Counted from the first letter of the stretch, positions 8,997-18,209 are shown. The stretch: DNA of 64,000 nucleotides from Mesostigma viride (GCA_009746045.1 RPFO01000130.1:2460125-2524124), one strand, 5' to 3'. Notes: a model not told the origin generated them from the letters alone. Numbers and translations are program-made.

Positions 8997-11180
8997 GCCG
9001 CGATGGTGTTTTCGTCGGACGAGGAGGAGGACGTTGGAGACAACGATGCCTCAAAGGATTCGGAGCGCGGTCCCGCTGACGGGCGCGAGACGACCGTCGA
9101 CGCCGCGCCGGGCGGGCCTGTCCCGGCGGTGGCGGGTCAGGTGCCGGCTGGAACGCACGGGGACGCCGCACCGCACGCCGCTGCGGCCGCCGGCGTGCCG
9201 GGTGACCCCATCCTTGGGACAGCGGACCCTGCAGACCCAACGCTCGTGGGGACGGCGCGCGAGCATGGCCGGGACGTCGAGGGTCTCCTGACACACGTGC
9301 GCGGCGTCCTCGCGGCGTGCCGAGCGCTGCTGCCGCGACTGCAAGGGGTCCCACTCGGCGCGCCGCCTCGCCGCGACCCCGTGGAGGCGCTGTACGCGAA
9401 GCTGTGCGCGTCGCGGGCGCGCGGCGAGCTGGGCGGGCAGGACCGGCTGCGCTTTGACGGGGGCAGGGACGGCCTGGCCGGGTTCGGGGCGGCCTCGCTT
9501 GCGCCCGCCGAGTTCGCGATGACGTTGCTCCTGTGGTCGCGCGAGCACGTTGGCGGCTCGCCGCCGCTGCTGGTGAGCGACGAGTGCGAGCAGCTGCGCG
9601 GGCTGTTGGGCGGGGACGGCGACGTCGCGGACGTGGTGCGCCGGTTGCTGGCGCACGCGGATGCGCACAAGTTGGTCGAGCGCACACCGTGCTGCGTCGA
9701 CGCGCGCTGCGAGGCCGCGGCAGACGAGAGCGCACTCGACTTGGTCGACCTCGGTGCGGGCGAGGGGACGCTCGCGGAACGCATGGCGGCGCTGCTGAGG
9801 CGCGGGCGCCCGGATGGCGCCTGCGTGGATTGCGGCGAGCCGGGCGCCAGCCGTGGGCGCCACCTCGATGGCGGGTTCCCTGCGAGCGTGCTGTTCCACG
9901 TCGCGGGCGGGGCGGACTTGCGCGCGTGCGGGGGGGGCTGCCTGCCGTCGTCGCTTGACGTGCGCGTCGTGGACGGCCCTCGTGGGCAAGAGGTCGCCGC
10001 GGTCGCGCGCTTGCGTGGCTTTGTGCAGGTAAGGGCCGGCAGCGGACTTGTTTTCTGCCACGCCGTCGACGGCGAGGCCGGTCGATTCCGAGTCGTCGAC
10101 GCGCTCACGGGCGGCGTCACTGTGGAGACGCTGCGGCTGGATGACCTGGAGCAGCCCGTACTTGTGTGCATGTACGCCGTGACAGCGGCCGAGGACCCGG
10201 CGACAACGCGCGAGTCGTGGCCCTCGCAGGCAGCCACCTCTCCCGGGGCTGCCGGCGAGCACGCTGCCACTGCAGAAAGGAGGCGCGAGGAGGACGCCAC
10301 GGCCCCTGCTGCCGCTCAGGTGGCTCCTTGCCAGGAGCGGACGGGTTGCGGCGCTTGCGCCATGTTCGATCGGCTGATGGCGTCGCACGGCCACGTCCGG
10401 CTGTGCGCCGACCGCACGCGCACGTTTTCCTGGCGCGACAACTGCTGCCACATGAACGCGGCGCTCGAGTTCGTGTGCGAGCTGCTGCTGCTGCTGCAGA
10501 CGCCCGCCGTGTCGGGCTTGCGATTCCTGACGTGCTGCGCCGCGGGAGAACCCCACGACTGGGGCTGCGAGCTGGGGCTGGAGCTGCTGCGCTGCGTGCT
10601 GGGGGTCGCGCAAGGGCGGGGCCGAGAAATGGACGCGCGGCGCGACGCGGTGCTGCGCGTGCTCGACAGGCACTTGCCCGGGCGAGTGGCCGCCGACCCG
10701 GACGACGCGTATGACAACATGAGGATGCTGATGCAGCACGTGGCGGCCGGCGGCCCGCGCTGCGGCGAGCGCACCTGCGAGCTCGGCGTCAGGTCGGACG
10801 ACGGCCCGGTGGAGCTGCCGCTGTTGGTCATCGACTGCCGTGACGAGTGGGACGTCGCGACGCGCCTCGCGTCGGTGTGCCGAGAGTACGCGCCGGACGT
10901 TCCCGTGGCTTGCGGTCTGTGCCAGCAAAAGGACTGCGTCGCGCTGCGCCACTACGACGAGCTGCCGCGCGTGCTGCCCTTCGGCCGCCTGAACCAGCTG
11001 CCGCCCGGCGCCTATCGCGGGGCGGGCCTGCCAGAGACGATGCAGCTGACCCTGTCGGTCGGGCCGGCGCGGCGGCAGGTGCGCGTGACCGCGCGGCTGC
11101 GGGCCGTGGTCGAGCACACGGGCGGCCACTTTGTGCTGCTGCGCCGTCGACGAGCGGGCGCGCGGTCATTAAATTTATAA
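8997..11180 (+). CDS. USP-like (peptidase C19-like) tandem-domain exon, putative C-terminus of the Helitron protein
   Basis: Follows a TCGCAG acceptor (8996) and is in frame with the acidic exons. After an acidic, Ala/Pro-rich leader come two USP-like folds. The first (about 9370-10,180) has two Cys clusters in finger-like positions and ends in a palm-like strand pattern (LRGFVQV...VDALTGG), but has no recognisable Cys box. The second (about 10,360-11,150) has DNCCHMNAALEF, matching the USP Cys box with the likely nucleophile at 10,446-10,448, and LRAVVEHTGGHFVLL, matching the His box with His at 11,127-11,129. Family knowledge: such enzymes cleave ubiquitin from proteins. Activity here is inference. 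It ends soon after the His box, without the usual final strand, so it may be truncated. It could also be a separate gene starting at the Met codon 9003. Confidence 0.7.
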   Translation, partial: AAMVFSSDEEEDVGDNDASKDSERGPADGRETTVDAAPGGPVPAVAGQVPAGTHGDAAPHAAAAAGVPGDPILGTADPADPTLVGTAREHGRDVEGLLTHVRGVLAACRALLPRLQGVPLGAPPRRDPVEALYAKLCASRARGELGGQDRLRFDGGRDGLAGFGAASLAPAEFAMTLLLWSREHVGGSPPLLVSDECEQLRGLLGGDGDVADVVRRLLAHADAHKLVERTPCCVDARCEAAADESALDLVDLGAGEGTLAERMAALLRRGRPDGACVDCGEPGASRGRHLDGGFPASVLFHVAGGADLRACGGGCLPSSLDVRVVDGPRGQEVAAVARLRGFVQVRAGSGLVFCHAVDGEAGRFRVVDALTGGVTVETLRLDDLEQPVLVCMYAVTAAEDPATTRESWPSQAATSPGAAGEHAATAERRREEDATAPAAAQVAPCQERTGCGACAMFDRLMASHGHVRLCADRTRTFSWRDNCCHMNAALEFVCELLLLLQTPAVSGLRFLTCCAAGEPHDWGCELGLELLRCVLGVAQGRGREMDARRDAVLRVLDRHLPGRVAADPDDAYDNMRMLMQHVAAGGPRCGERTCELGVRSDDGPVELPLLVIDCRDEWDVATRLASVCREYAPDVPVACGLCQQKDCVALRHYDELPRVLPFGRLNQLPPGAYRGAGLPETMQLTLSVGPARRQVRVTARLRAVVEHTGGHFVLLRRRRAGARSLNL

Positions 11181-11245
11181 CACATGTGTATGATATATAT
11201 TAATGTAAAAATATATATATGATATTATTTTATGTTTTACATGTA
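11163..11245. other. Short AT-rich spacer between the two USP-like blocks
   Basis: About 80 bp of almost pure A/T with several ATATAT runs, embedded in DNA that is strongly GC-rich on both sides. It contains the stop codon of the first USP block and the first Met codons of the second. It may be a promoter-like spacer or the scar of the duplication. No convincing splice pair removes it. Confidence 0.7.
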
Positions 11246-12446
11246 TGCGACGCCGGCGCTCGACGAGATGGACTGCGACGACGGCGTCGCCGCGCACACG
11301 CTCGTCGGGGACAGCGAGTCGGCCGTCGTGCGGGAGTGTTGGCAGGACTTCGTGCACCTGCAGGACGCGTGCGAGGGCCTCGCGCTGCGGCAGCGCAGCG
11401 ACGTGGCGTTCAAGGGGCCGCTGTCCGCCCCGCTGGAGCTGCTGTACGCGGTGCTGTGCCGCTGCCAGGCGCAGAGCGCCGCGCGCGACCTGCGCTGCGT
11501 CACCTTCGACCGGGCGGGGCAGGTGGGCGGCGCAGGGGACGTGGGCGCGCGGTTTGCGCTGGCGCTGCTCATGGCCGTGTGGCAGCGCGCGCAGGGCACG
11601 CAGCAGCACGTGGACGCGGCGTCCGGCGAGCTGGAACGCGCGCTGGCGGCGTTCGAGCGGCGCGGCGACGACGGGTCGCTGCTGTTCTCGCTGGAGCTCA
11701 TGCTGTCACACGTCGACGCCCCGCGGTTGGTCGAGCGCGGTCCGTGGTGCGTCGCGTGCGGCCAGCCTGTCGGCACGGTCGTCGAGACCGAGCTGCCCTT
11801 GGTCGACTTGGCGCGCACGACGGGCGGCCTCACGCATCTCATCGCGGCGGCCGTCAAGGAGCGCGTGTCCACGCGCGAGTGCGCGGCGTGCGGGTTCGCC
11901 TGTTGCCAGAGCTTGCGCAGACTCCACGGGCGCTTGCCCGCGTGCCTCGTGTTCCGCGCTGCCGACGAAGCGGTCTTGAGCGCGGGCAGGGTCCCGCCGG
12001 ACCGCTTCTCAGACTGGCTTGCCCTCGGCGACGACCACGAAATCGAGGTGGACCTGCGGCTCTGCGGCTTCGTCCAGCGCACGTCCGGCGACCGCCTCTC
12101 TTTCTGGCAGCGCGCCTGCGACACGCCCGACGGCTGGTGGGTCAGCGACGGCACGGGACCGGCGCGGCGGCGGCGCGACCGGGACTTGGCGGGCGGGGCG
12201 GCCACGGAGATGGTGTACGCGTACGAGGTGGCGGCCGCGGCCGGCGCCGCCTACTATGACGAGGACCTCGGCGACGCGGCCGATGCCCCTTGGACGCGCC
12301 GGCGCCACGGGAAGCAGAGCGCGCGCCGCGTTCGCCCGTCGTCGTCGAGGGCGATGGCCAGGACGAGCGTGCCTCGCACGCAGCGCCCGTCCGACCCATC
12401 GATGTGTCGCGCGATGACGACGTCGCCATCGACACGGAGTCCCTGA
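11232..12446 (+). CDS. Second USP-like block, N-terminal (non-catalytic) half; frame breaks near its end
   Basis: Paralogous to the first half of the 8997-11,180 protein. LELLYAVLCRC matches VEALYAKLCAS, HVDAPRLVERGPWCVACG matches HADAHKLVERTPCC, and LCGFVQRTSGD matches LRGFVQVRAGS. Two CxxC pairs (CVACG, CAACG) sit where USP fingers bind zinc. No Cys nucleophile box is visible, and the His position is lost (RLSFWQRAC), so it should be catalytically dead. The biologically plausible frame ends around 12,260-12,300. The remaining residues to the stop at 12,446 are low-complexity Arg/Ser and look out of frame. The start is either the Met at 11,232 or the one at 11,268 (MDCDDG). Confidence 0.6.
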   Translation: MFYMYATPALDEMDCDDGVAAHTLVGDSESAVVRECWQDFVHLQDACEGLALRQRSDVAFKGPLSAPLELLYAVLCRCQAQSAARDLRCVTFDRAGQVGGAGDVGARFALALLMAVWQRAQGTQQHVDAASGELERALAAFERRGDDGSLLFSLELMLSHVDAPRLVERGPWCVACGQPVGTVVETELPLVDLARTTGGLTHLIAAAVKERVSTRECAACGFACCQSLRRLHGRLPACLVFRAADEAVLSAGRVPPDRFSDWLALGDDHEIEVDLRLCGFVQRTSGDRLSFWQRACDTPDGWWVSDGTGPARRRRDRDLAGGAATEMVYAYEVAAAAGAAYYDEDLGDAADAPWTRRRHGKQSARRVRPSSSRAMARTSVPRTQRPSDPSMCRAMTTSPSTRSP

Positions 12447-13504
12447 CGCGACCGCTGGCAGCGGCGCCGCACGACGACGACTGTGTGAGGACGGGCGAGG
12501 GGCAGGACACCACGCCATTCGCGTTCCGACCGCGCAGGGCCGCGCAGCAGCAGCCGCTGGTGGCGGACTGCCATCGGTTCGTCACCTTCTTGCAGCAGAA
12601 CGGCGGCGCGACTCTGCCTCCGAACCCGCGCGGCTCGTACAAGTGGGGCGAGAACAGCTGCCCCACCGACGCGGCGCTGGGGCTGCTGTACTTGGCGCTG
12701 GCGGTCACCAAGGAAGGTCTGCGCCTGCTGACGTGCCACCGCGCGGACGAGTCGCACGGCGACGCGTGCGCGCTCGGGCTGCTGCTGCTGTTCTGCATGC
12801 ACGCGTCCAGGACCGGCAACGTGTCCATCATGACGCGCGCGAGGGAGGCGGTGCGGCCGCGGCTGGACGCGTCGCTGGGGAGGGCCCGCGGTGCGATGGA
12901 CAGCGTGACATCTACCGCCGCGGGCCTGCTCCGGTACGTGGACGGCGTCGTTCCTCGCCAGGGCGACTTCGCCTGCCGGGCGCCGTTCCCGGTCGACGGT
13001 CGGCTCGTCGACGTCAACAAGTTCACGCTCAGCCCGTGGGAAGCCGACCGCATGGACATCGACGAGCGCATCGCGGCCGCGTGCACGCAGGAGCGCATGG
13101 GCGCGCGCCCGCCGTGCCACCACTGCGGGTCGCCCCGCTGCGTGCCTCGACGCTACTTTGACCGAGTGCCGCCCGTGCTCGTCTTTCTGAACGTCTCCAG
13201 CCACCTCCCGCTGATCAACTACGTCGGGAGCGGGCTGCCCAAGACGCTGGAGATGACCCTCTACATCGGCCGCGCGTGCGTGCAAGTGCGCGTCGCCTTG
13301 CGGCTGTGCGGGGCGGTCGAGTACCACCCAGCGCACTTTGTCGTCTTGCGGCCGGTGGACTTGGACGCGGGCACGTGGGAAGAAGTGGACGACGGCCCGG
13401 GGCTGTGCGCCCCTGTCATCCGCATCCACCCGCGCATGAACCTCGTCGCCCTGGCCACCAAGACGACGGCGTGCGCGTACTCCGTGACGGTGCTCGATCG
13501 GTGA
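12260..13504 (+). CDS. Second USP-like block, catalytic half, in a shifted frame
   Basis: Open from a stop at 12,257-12,259 to 13,504, with no ATG near its beginning, so it depends on a frameshift or a tiny intron from the preceding frame. After an acidic stretch (VSRDDDVAIDTES) comes WGENSCPTDAALGLL, the USP Cys-box equivalent with Cys at 12,659-12,661. LLTCHRADESHGDACALGLL aligns with the same segment of the first block. A CxxC pair (CHHCG) and VRVALRLCGAVEYHPAHFVVL follow; the latter is the His-box equivalent with His at 13,334-13,336. Unlike the first block it continues for about 50 residues past the His box to AYSVTVL, a plausible final strand. It is either a broken gene or two exons with an unrecognised junction. 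Confidence 0.6.
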   Translation, partial: RGPRRRGRCPLDAPAPREAERAPRSPVVVEGDGQDERASHAAPVRPIDVSRDDDVAIDTESLTRPLAAAPHDDDCVRTGEGQDTTPFAFRPRRAAQQQPLVADCHRFVTFLQQNGGATLPPNPRGSYKWGENSCPTDAALGLLYLALAVTKEGLRLLTCHRADESHGDACALGLLLLFCMHASRTGNVSIMTRAREAVRPRLDASLGRARGAMDSVTSTAAGLLRYVDGVVPRQGDFACRAPFPVDGRLVDVNKFTLSPWEADRMDIDERIAAACTQERMGARPPCHHCGSPRCVPRRYFDRVPPVLVFLNVSSHLPLINYVGSGLPKTLEMTLYIGRACVQVRVALRLCGAVEYHPAHFVVLRPVDLDAGTWEEVDDGPGLCAPVIRIHPRMNLVALATKTTACAYSVTVLDR

Positions 13505-13509
13505 ACACC

Positions 13510-13533
13510 GGGGGGAGGCGGGGGGGGGGGGGG
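13510..13533. repeat. Poly-G tract just after the second USP stop
   Basis: G-runs of 5 and 14 interrupted by AGGC immediately 3' of the stop at 13,502-13,504. This is a potential G-quadruplex former. Confidence 0.8.
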
Positions 13534-14055
13534 AGGAGCGTGGATGCAACTCGTCACGCGGGAGTTGCGTGCAGGGGGGGCCAAGTCACCTGCCGTGCCC
13601 GGCATCTAGCGCGGATCGCGACGGTTTGTATGGCTACACGGCTGACACGTTCGCACGTTCAAGAGCACGCAGCACGGTGAGTTCATCCTGTTGCGACCGT
13701 CCCAATCACCTTATAGTGCGTGAAGGTGCAGCCTGCCTTGCGCAGACTAGAACGCAACCGCATTGCACCGCGCTCCAGCTCCATTCCAGGTACGTGCCCG
13801 TGTCCCAGTATCATAGTCCTCGCACTGACGCTGTGTGCAGCAGCTTGCCCTTCTACTCGATGCTAACGCGCGGTGTGCTCAGCTTGCCCTTCTACTCGAT
13901 TGCCGGTGCTGACCTCCCGTGGGGCAGGGTGAAGGCACATTGCAATCGCCGTCGGGGACGAGCTCGCGTGGATGTAACTCGGGGGAACGCAACCACATTG
14001 CAGCGCGCTTGATTCCAGGTACGTCCCGGTGTCCCGGTATCACATTCCCTCACAC
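13534..14055. other. Intergenic, no gene; contains two diverged direct duplications
   Basis: No supported reading frame. CAGCTTGCCCTTCTACTCGA occurs twice (about 13,838 and 13,879), and a related copy is near 15,768. A segment with CCAGGTACGTGCCCGTGTCC (near 13,785) recurs at about 14,013. These link the stretch to the repeat-rich region that follows. Confidence 0.6.
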
Positions 14056-14059
14056 TCCA

Positions 14060-14515
14060 GACCCACGCACCTTGCCAGCCCCCACACCAACCCACGCACG
14101 CATGGCAGCCCCCCCCCACACCCGCACACGCATGCCAGCCACCCCCCATTCCCACGCACACATGCTAGCCCCCCCACACACCCGCGCAACCATGCGAGCC
14201 CCCCACACCTTGGCAGCCCCCACACCGATAGGCCCCCATTCCCACGCACGCATGGCAGCCCCCCACACACCCGGCGCATGCGTGCCAGCCCGCCACCATT
14301 CCCACACACGCATGCTAGCCCCCGCACACACACACGCACGCATGCCAGCCCCACCCCCAAGCCACCCATGTATGGCAGCTCCTGCCCACACCCACGCACA
14401 TTCCCAGCGCCAACACAAACCCACGCACGCATACCAGCCTCCTTCCCCCACCACGCATGCATGGCAGCTCCACCCCACACCCACGCACGCATGCCTGCCC
14501 CCCCCACACCCACCC
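14060..14515. repeat. CA-rich GCATGC minisatellite, plus orientation
   Basis: Irregular 27-32 bp units built from CCCACGCACGCATGCCAGCC with CCCCCCACA linkers. Open frames across it (His/Ala/Pro-rich) exist in several frames on both strands because the repeat lacks stop codons. The same family recurs at 14,797, 16,165, 24,340, 41,388, 45,305, 55,254 and 59,220. Confidence 0.92.
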
Positions 14516-14529
14516 GCTGCCTGCTAGCA

Positions 14530-14796
14530 AGTACGTTGTGCTTGCATGTGGCTGCCTGCCGCATCCCCCTACCCACGCCACTAGGCTCACGGCTCACGGT
14601 CCATGTCTCATGCCCCATTTCCCCTGCCAGCCTGCCAGCTTAGCAGTAGCAGCACCGCTTGCTGGTCTCCCCCTAATGACGTAACATGTTCACACGTGGC
14701 TGCCTGTCCTTCATGACCCATGCCCCACGTCGCAAGCCTCATCGCTTGTGGCTCATACTCCATGCTTGCCTATCCACACCCTCGCACCACGCCGGC
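14530..14796. repeat. Dispersed low-complexity repeat with CATGTGGCTGCC and CCCATGCCCC blocks
   Basis: Contains GCATGTGGCTGCCTGCCGCA and CTCATGCCCC segments that recur around 15,590-15,660 and 24,835-25,240, and in reverse orientation around 37,450-37,520 and 37,800-38,540. No coding signal. Confidence 0.6.
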
Positions 14797-15455
14797 CCCC
14801 ACGGCAACCCACGCACGCATGCAAGCCCCCCCACACCCACGCACCACGCACGCATGGCAGCCACCCCACGAACCCAGGCACGCATGCCAGCCCCCCCTAA
14901 ACCCATGCATGCGTGGCAGCTCCCCACCACACGCACGAATGCATGCCGCCCCCCCACACACGCATGGCAGCCCGCCCCGCCCCACATGCCTGCATGCCAA
15001 CTCCGCCCCACACACACGCATGCATGCCAGGACCCCCGCCAACCCACGCACGCATGGCATCCACGCATGCCAGCTCCCCCCGACACCCGTCACCAACGTA
15101 CCCCCCACAAACCCACGCATGCATGCCAGCCACCCCACAAACCCATGCACGCATGCCAGCCACCCCACACCCACGCACGGATGCTAGCCACCCCACGAGC
15201 CCACGCATGCATGCCAGCCACCCGCCACATGCACGCATGCGTGCCAGCCCCCCCCCACATGCGCATGCATGCCAGCCACCCCCCACAACCACCCCCCACA
15301 CCCGCGCACGCATGGCAGCCCACCCCCAAACCCAAGCACGCATGCCAGCCACCCCCACACCCACGCACGCATGCCAGCTCCGCCCCACACCCACGGATGC
15401 ATGCCAGGACCCCGCCAACCCACGCACGCATGGCATCCACGCATGCCGACTCCCC
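14797..15455. repeat. CA-rich GCATGC minisatellite, second array
   Basis: Same unit family as 14,060-14,515, about 22 units. It includes an internal longer-range duplication: the segment with CCAACCCACGCACGCATGGC followed by ATCCACGCATGCC occurs near 15,038 and again near 15,415. Confidence 0.9.
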
Positions 15456-16164
15456 CCGACACTGACGCACCTTATCGCTCCTCATCACTTGCCTAAGTCC
15501 CCGCTCGCTGCTTTGCACCCTCAACTGGTTTATCACGCTTTCCCGCAGTACCCCTGATTGACGGCTTGCCCCTATTCACGTGCATGTGGCTGCCCGCCTG
15601 ATTGCCGCATCCCCCAACCCCATGCCCCAAGGCTCATGGCTCATGCCAGCATGTCATGTGCCCCTTGCCGCTCGCCCGCCAGCCTACTCGTGCAGCATAC
15701 CCTTGCAACATCCCACCTACTACAGTGTCATCGACTTTCAATGCATGTTATATCGCAGTCTGCTCAGGTTGCCCTTTTACTCCATTGCCTGTGCTGACCC
15801 CTCCCCCACACAGAAATGGCGACAGCCGAGGTCGCTATGCCAGCCATGCCCACTATGGCCGCTGCATGTGATGGTTGTCACGGAGAAATCAATTAATACA
15901 AAATAAATTCCCATACAATTATGGCCATACAATTGTGGATGTGCAAACGATAGCAAATCTCAAATCTGGCTGTCGCAGCGCGGATCATTTTATTACAATT
16001 TATTATTCTGGTTCATGGAAGAAATTGTTCTGGCAAGTATTCTGGTCATAAAATAAATTTCATGTGTTTGCACAGATAGCATAATCATGTCTAACATTAT
16101 TGTAGTGTGCTCGTCAAAACCCCAAGACAAGTAAATGGCAGGATGCTTGATTTTGTTGTGTGGG
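15456..16164. other. Intergenic, GC-rich then AT-rich, no gene
   Basis: 15,540-15,700 is a copy of the CATGTGGCTGCC/CCATGCCCCAAGGCTCATGG dispersed repeat. 15,880-16,110 is AT-rich with no frame worth reporting. The segment CGCTGCATGTGATGG near 15,860 resembles 38,733-38,747, suggesting that both belong to one diverged interspersed family. Confidence 0.5.
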
Positions 16165-16490
16165 GGGCTCGCATACTTCCGTGGGTTTGTGGGCTGGCTG
16201 GCATGCATGCGTGCCTGTGGGGGTGGGCTAACATGCATGAGTGGGTGTGGGGGGGAGTGCCATGCATGCGTGGCTGGCACGTGTGCGTGGGTTCATGGGG
16301 TGGCTGCCATGCGTGCGTGGGTGTGAAGTGGGCTAGCATGCGTACATGGCTGTGGGGGGTGGCTGGCATGCATAAGCGGTTGTGGGGTGAGGCTGCCATG
16401 CGTGCATGGGTGTGGGGGGTGGCTGGCATGCGTGCGTGGCTGTGGGGGGTGGCTGGCATGGATAAGTGGTTGTGGGGTGGGGCAGGTGAC
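16165..16490. repeat. GCATGC minisatellite in inverted orientation
   Basis: Units read GGCTGGCATGCATGCGTGGG on the plus strand, the reverse complement of the arrays at 14,060-15,455. The two orientations flank 15,456-16,164. Confidence 0.9.
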
Positions 16491-16781
16491 TTGGCACCCC
16501 CTGCACACAACAAGTTGCAGCCATGCTTCTCGAGAAGATGCACATGTTCAATATAATTAATTAATGTTACGAACTAATTTCCTGGAAGAATGATCCATAC
16601 ACCAATGAAGCATGTTCTTCGTTCACCTTGGTAGGTTGTGCATACATTAATTTATAAACTTGTCAAGGGGCACCTCAAAGTTGTGATCAATTAGCTAGTA
16701 GTACTGATGCAATTTGTTTCCTTGGTACGAGTACCGGTGCCATACAGTGCAATCAGTCAACATTAGTCATTTTGTTGACAT
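16491..16781. other. Intergenic 3' of the minus-strand gene
   Basis: AT-rich, with no frame. TTGTTGACATTCAGTCAACA near 16,771 is a short imperfect inverted repeat just past the stop of the minus-strand gene. Confidence 0.4.
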
Positions 16782-17891
16782 TCAGTCAACATTGGTGTAG
16801 TTGAAAGCACCCATGAACGGCAGCCGTTGTGGCCAGCTGCCGTTGTCGACCATGCGCTCGATGAAGGCGGCGAAACGCAGCGCTGCCCACGCCGCCTCCC
16901 CGTCCCGCCGCAACCACTTGCGCATGTACCGCAACGTGTCGCGGGCCCACTGCGCCATATCGTCCGTGTCACTCCAACGCAAGTGCGTCCTAAGCCACCG
17001 TTCGAAATCACCATCGTCGTTGTTCCACAGGTACGTGGCAACCTCGTACGGCTGCGTCGCATGGAGCTCCCGCTCAGCTCCTAACATACATCCCGTCAAG
17101 TCCCAGGCCATGTTGTCGCGCTCTGCCTGTGTCAGCGCGGTGGGGTCGCGCAACCAAGAGTGCAGAGCGTGAACTCTTGCGAGGATGGCGGCATGGAAGT
17201 GAGGCAACGAGGACACCGTTCGACGGTACAACTCAAACAAGACCTGGAGATTCGCTCGCGTGTACGTCTTGCGCACGAGAAAGAGAACGGTGCACATGAA
17301 AATAATCCCGTTGCGCTCGCTCACACCTGCAAACAGGAAGGCAGCCGCGACAAGGACTAGGTGGCCGGACCCGCTACGTCCCCCGCACATGACCAACATG
17401 TACATGCTTTTCGTCAGCGGCCGGAACGCTTTTAGCACCTCTACATGAGCACGCGTGTCCTCCACCAACATGAGGCAGCGCAAGACGCGGTGGTCAATCA
17501 TGTTCCATGCATTATCCAAAGGGGGCGGCTCCAATGCCGAGCATGCCAAATGCACCCGGGAAAGCAAACTCGACGGTTCAACATCCGCCGCGGCAAGCCC
17601 GTTGCGCATCTGACCTAGCAAGGCAGCAAATCCCTGCCCATCCCCCCTTCTAGCCGCTGCATGCAACGAGTCTTGCAAAGGCGTGAGTATCTGCCTTGCA
17701 AGCTCGTTGCGCACACGACTAACGTCGTGTACGCGCCTAGCACACTCAGTGGCCTCAGGTGCCCGCGCCCCTAGGAGGCCGACCTTAAGATTCTGCAGGT
17801 CGGCCGCGTTAAGGGAACACGCCACCCTGCCGATGATATCCGGCTGCAACACAGCATCATTTGCTGGTTGAGCAGCCATAAAAAATGCGCC
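16782..17891 (-). CDS. Unrecognised 365-residue protein, main exon
   Basis: Reads from a Met codon at 17,877-17,879 to a stop at 16,782. Balanced composition, clear GC-rich third positions and lack of repeat structure make it a credible gene. The N-terminus (DIIGRVACSLNAADLQNL) faintly recalls an F-box-type helix pair, and SLHAAARRGDGQGFAALL faintly recalls an ankyrin helix; neither is sufficient for a name. Two hydrophobic segments (GHLVLVAAAFLFAGV and NGIIFMCTVLFLV) near the middle could be membrane helices. The C-terminal third is rich in Trp and charged residues (RWSDTDDMAQWARDTLRYMRKWLRR). The frame is open upstream to 17,891, where a TTAG acceptor can join it to 18,027-18,209. It is divergently oriented to the RPA-like gene and may be Helitron cargo. 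Confidence 0.6.
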   Translation of the reverse strand, partial: GAFFMAAQPANDAVLQPDIIGRVACSLNAADLQNLKVGLLGARAPEATECARRVHDVSRVRNELARQILTPLQDSLHAAARRGDGQGFAALLGQMRNGLAAADVEPSSLLSRVHLACSALEPPPLDNAWNMIDHRVLRCLMLVEDTRAHVEVLKAFRPLTKSMYMLVMCGGRSGSGHLVLVAAAFLFAGVSERNGIIFMCTVLFLVRKTYTRANLQVLFELYRRTVSSLPHFHAAILARVHALHSWLRDPTALTQAERDNMAWDLTGCMLGAERELHATQPYEVATYLWNNDDGDFERWLRTHLRWSDTDDMAQWARDTLRYMRKWLRRDGEAAWAALRFAAFIERMVDNGSWPQRLPFMGAFNYTNVD

Positions 17892-18026
17892 CTAAGATGC
17901 AAGATATCCGCCACAGCAGGTGCAACAGAGGTGCAAGCGTGAGGGCCACCTACCGAGATGATGGACTCACATGCAACTAGAGAGCTATATACAAAGAACC
18001 TTAGCAACACTAAAATACAAACTCAC

Positions 18027-18209
18027 CGTCATCGCAGCTGATGCACCCATTTGTGGTGGTTCGTCCACCACCAATCCTGGCTGCAATGCCACCGTCCGAT
18101 TCTCCGCATGTTCAGGCATGACCATCGGTGTCGCACATGCAGCCACCCCCACTTGTGTCGGTACAGTCGGTTGCAGCACCTGGACGTATCCTTGCCACCT
18201 GACCTCCAC
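18027..18209 (-). CDS. Possible upstream exon of the minus-strand gene
   Basis: On the minus strand this frame (ending MGASAAMT) meets a GTGAGT donor at 18,026-18,021, phase 0. Splicing to the CTTAG acceptor ending at 17,892 adds four codons (GAFF) before the Met at 17,879 and keeps the frame. The 5' end is uncertain: the first codon at 18,209 is GTG, so a true start or another exon should lie upstream. Composition is unremarkable. Confidence 0.35.

Larger units (their letters stand above)
596..13504 (+). mobile_element. Helitron-type rolling-circle transposon, coding region with USP-like C-terminal module
   Basis: The order Rep (HUH) - PIF1 helicase is diagnostic of Helitrons. Nine exons can be read: 596-2002, 2203-2499, 4633-4680, 4796-6571, 6745-7389, 7558-7635, 7743-7817, 7958-8077 and 8997-11,180. 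All eight introns start with GT, end with AG and are phase 0, so the frame is kept from Rep to the USP-like block. Introns are 200, 2133, 115, 173, 168, 107, 140 and 919 bp; the two large ones are inflated by a shared minisatellite. I could not identify the 5' TC or 3' hairpin-CTRR termini with confidence, so the element limits are those of the coding part only. A stop codon lies 12 bases after exon 8, so a shorter Rep-Hel product without the USP block is an alternative. Confidence 0.8.
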
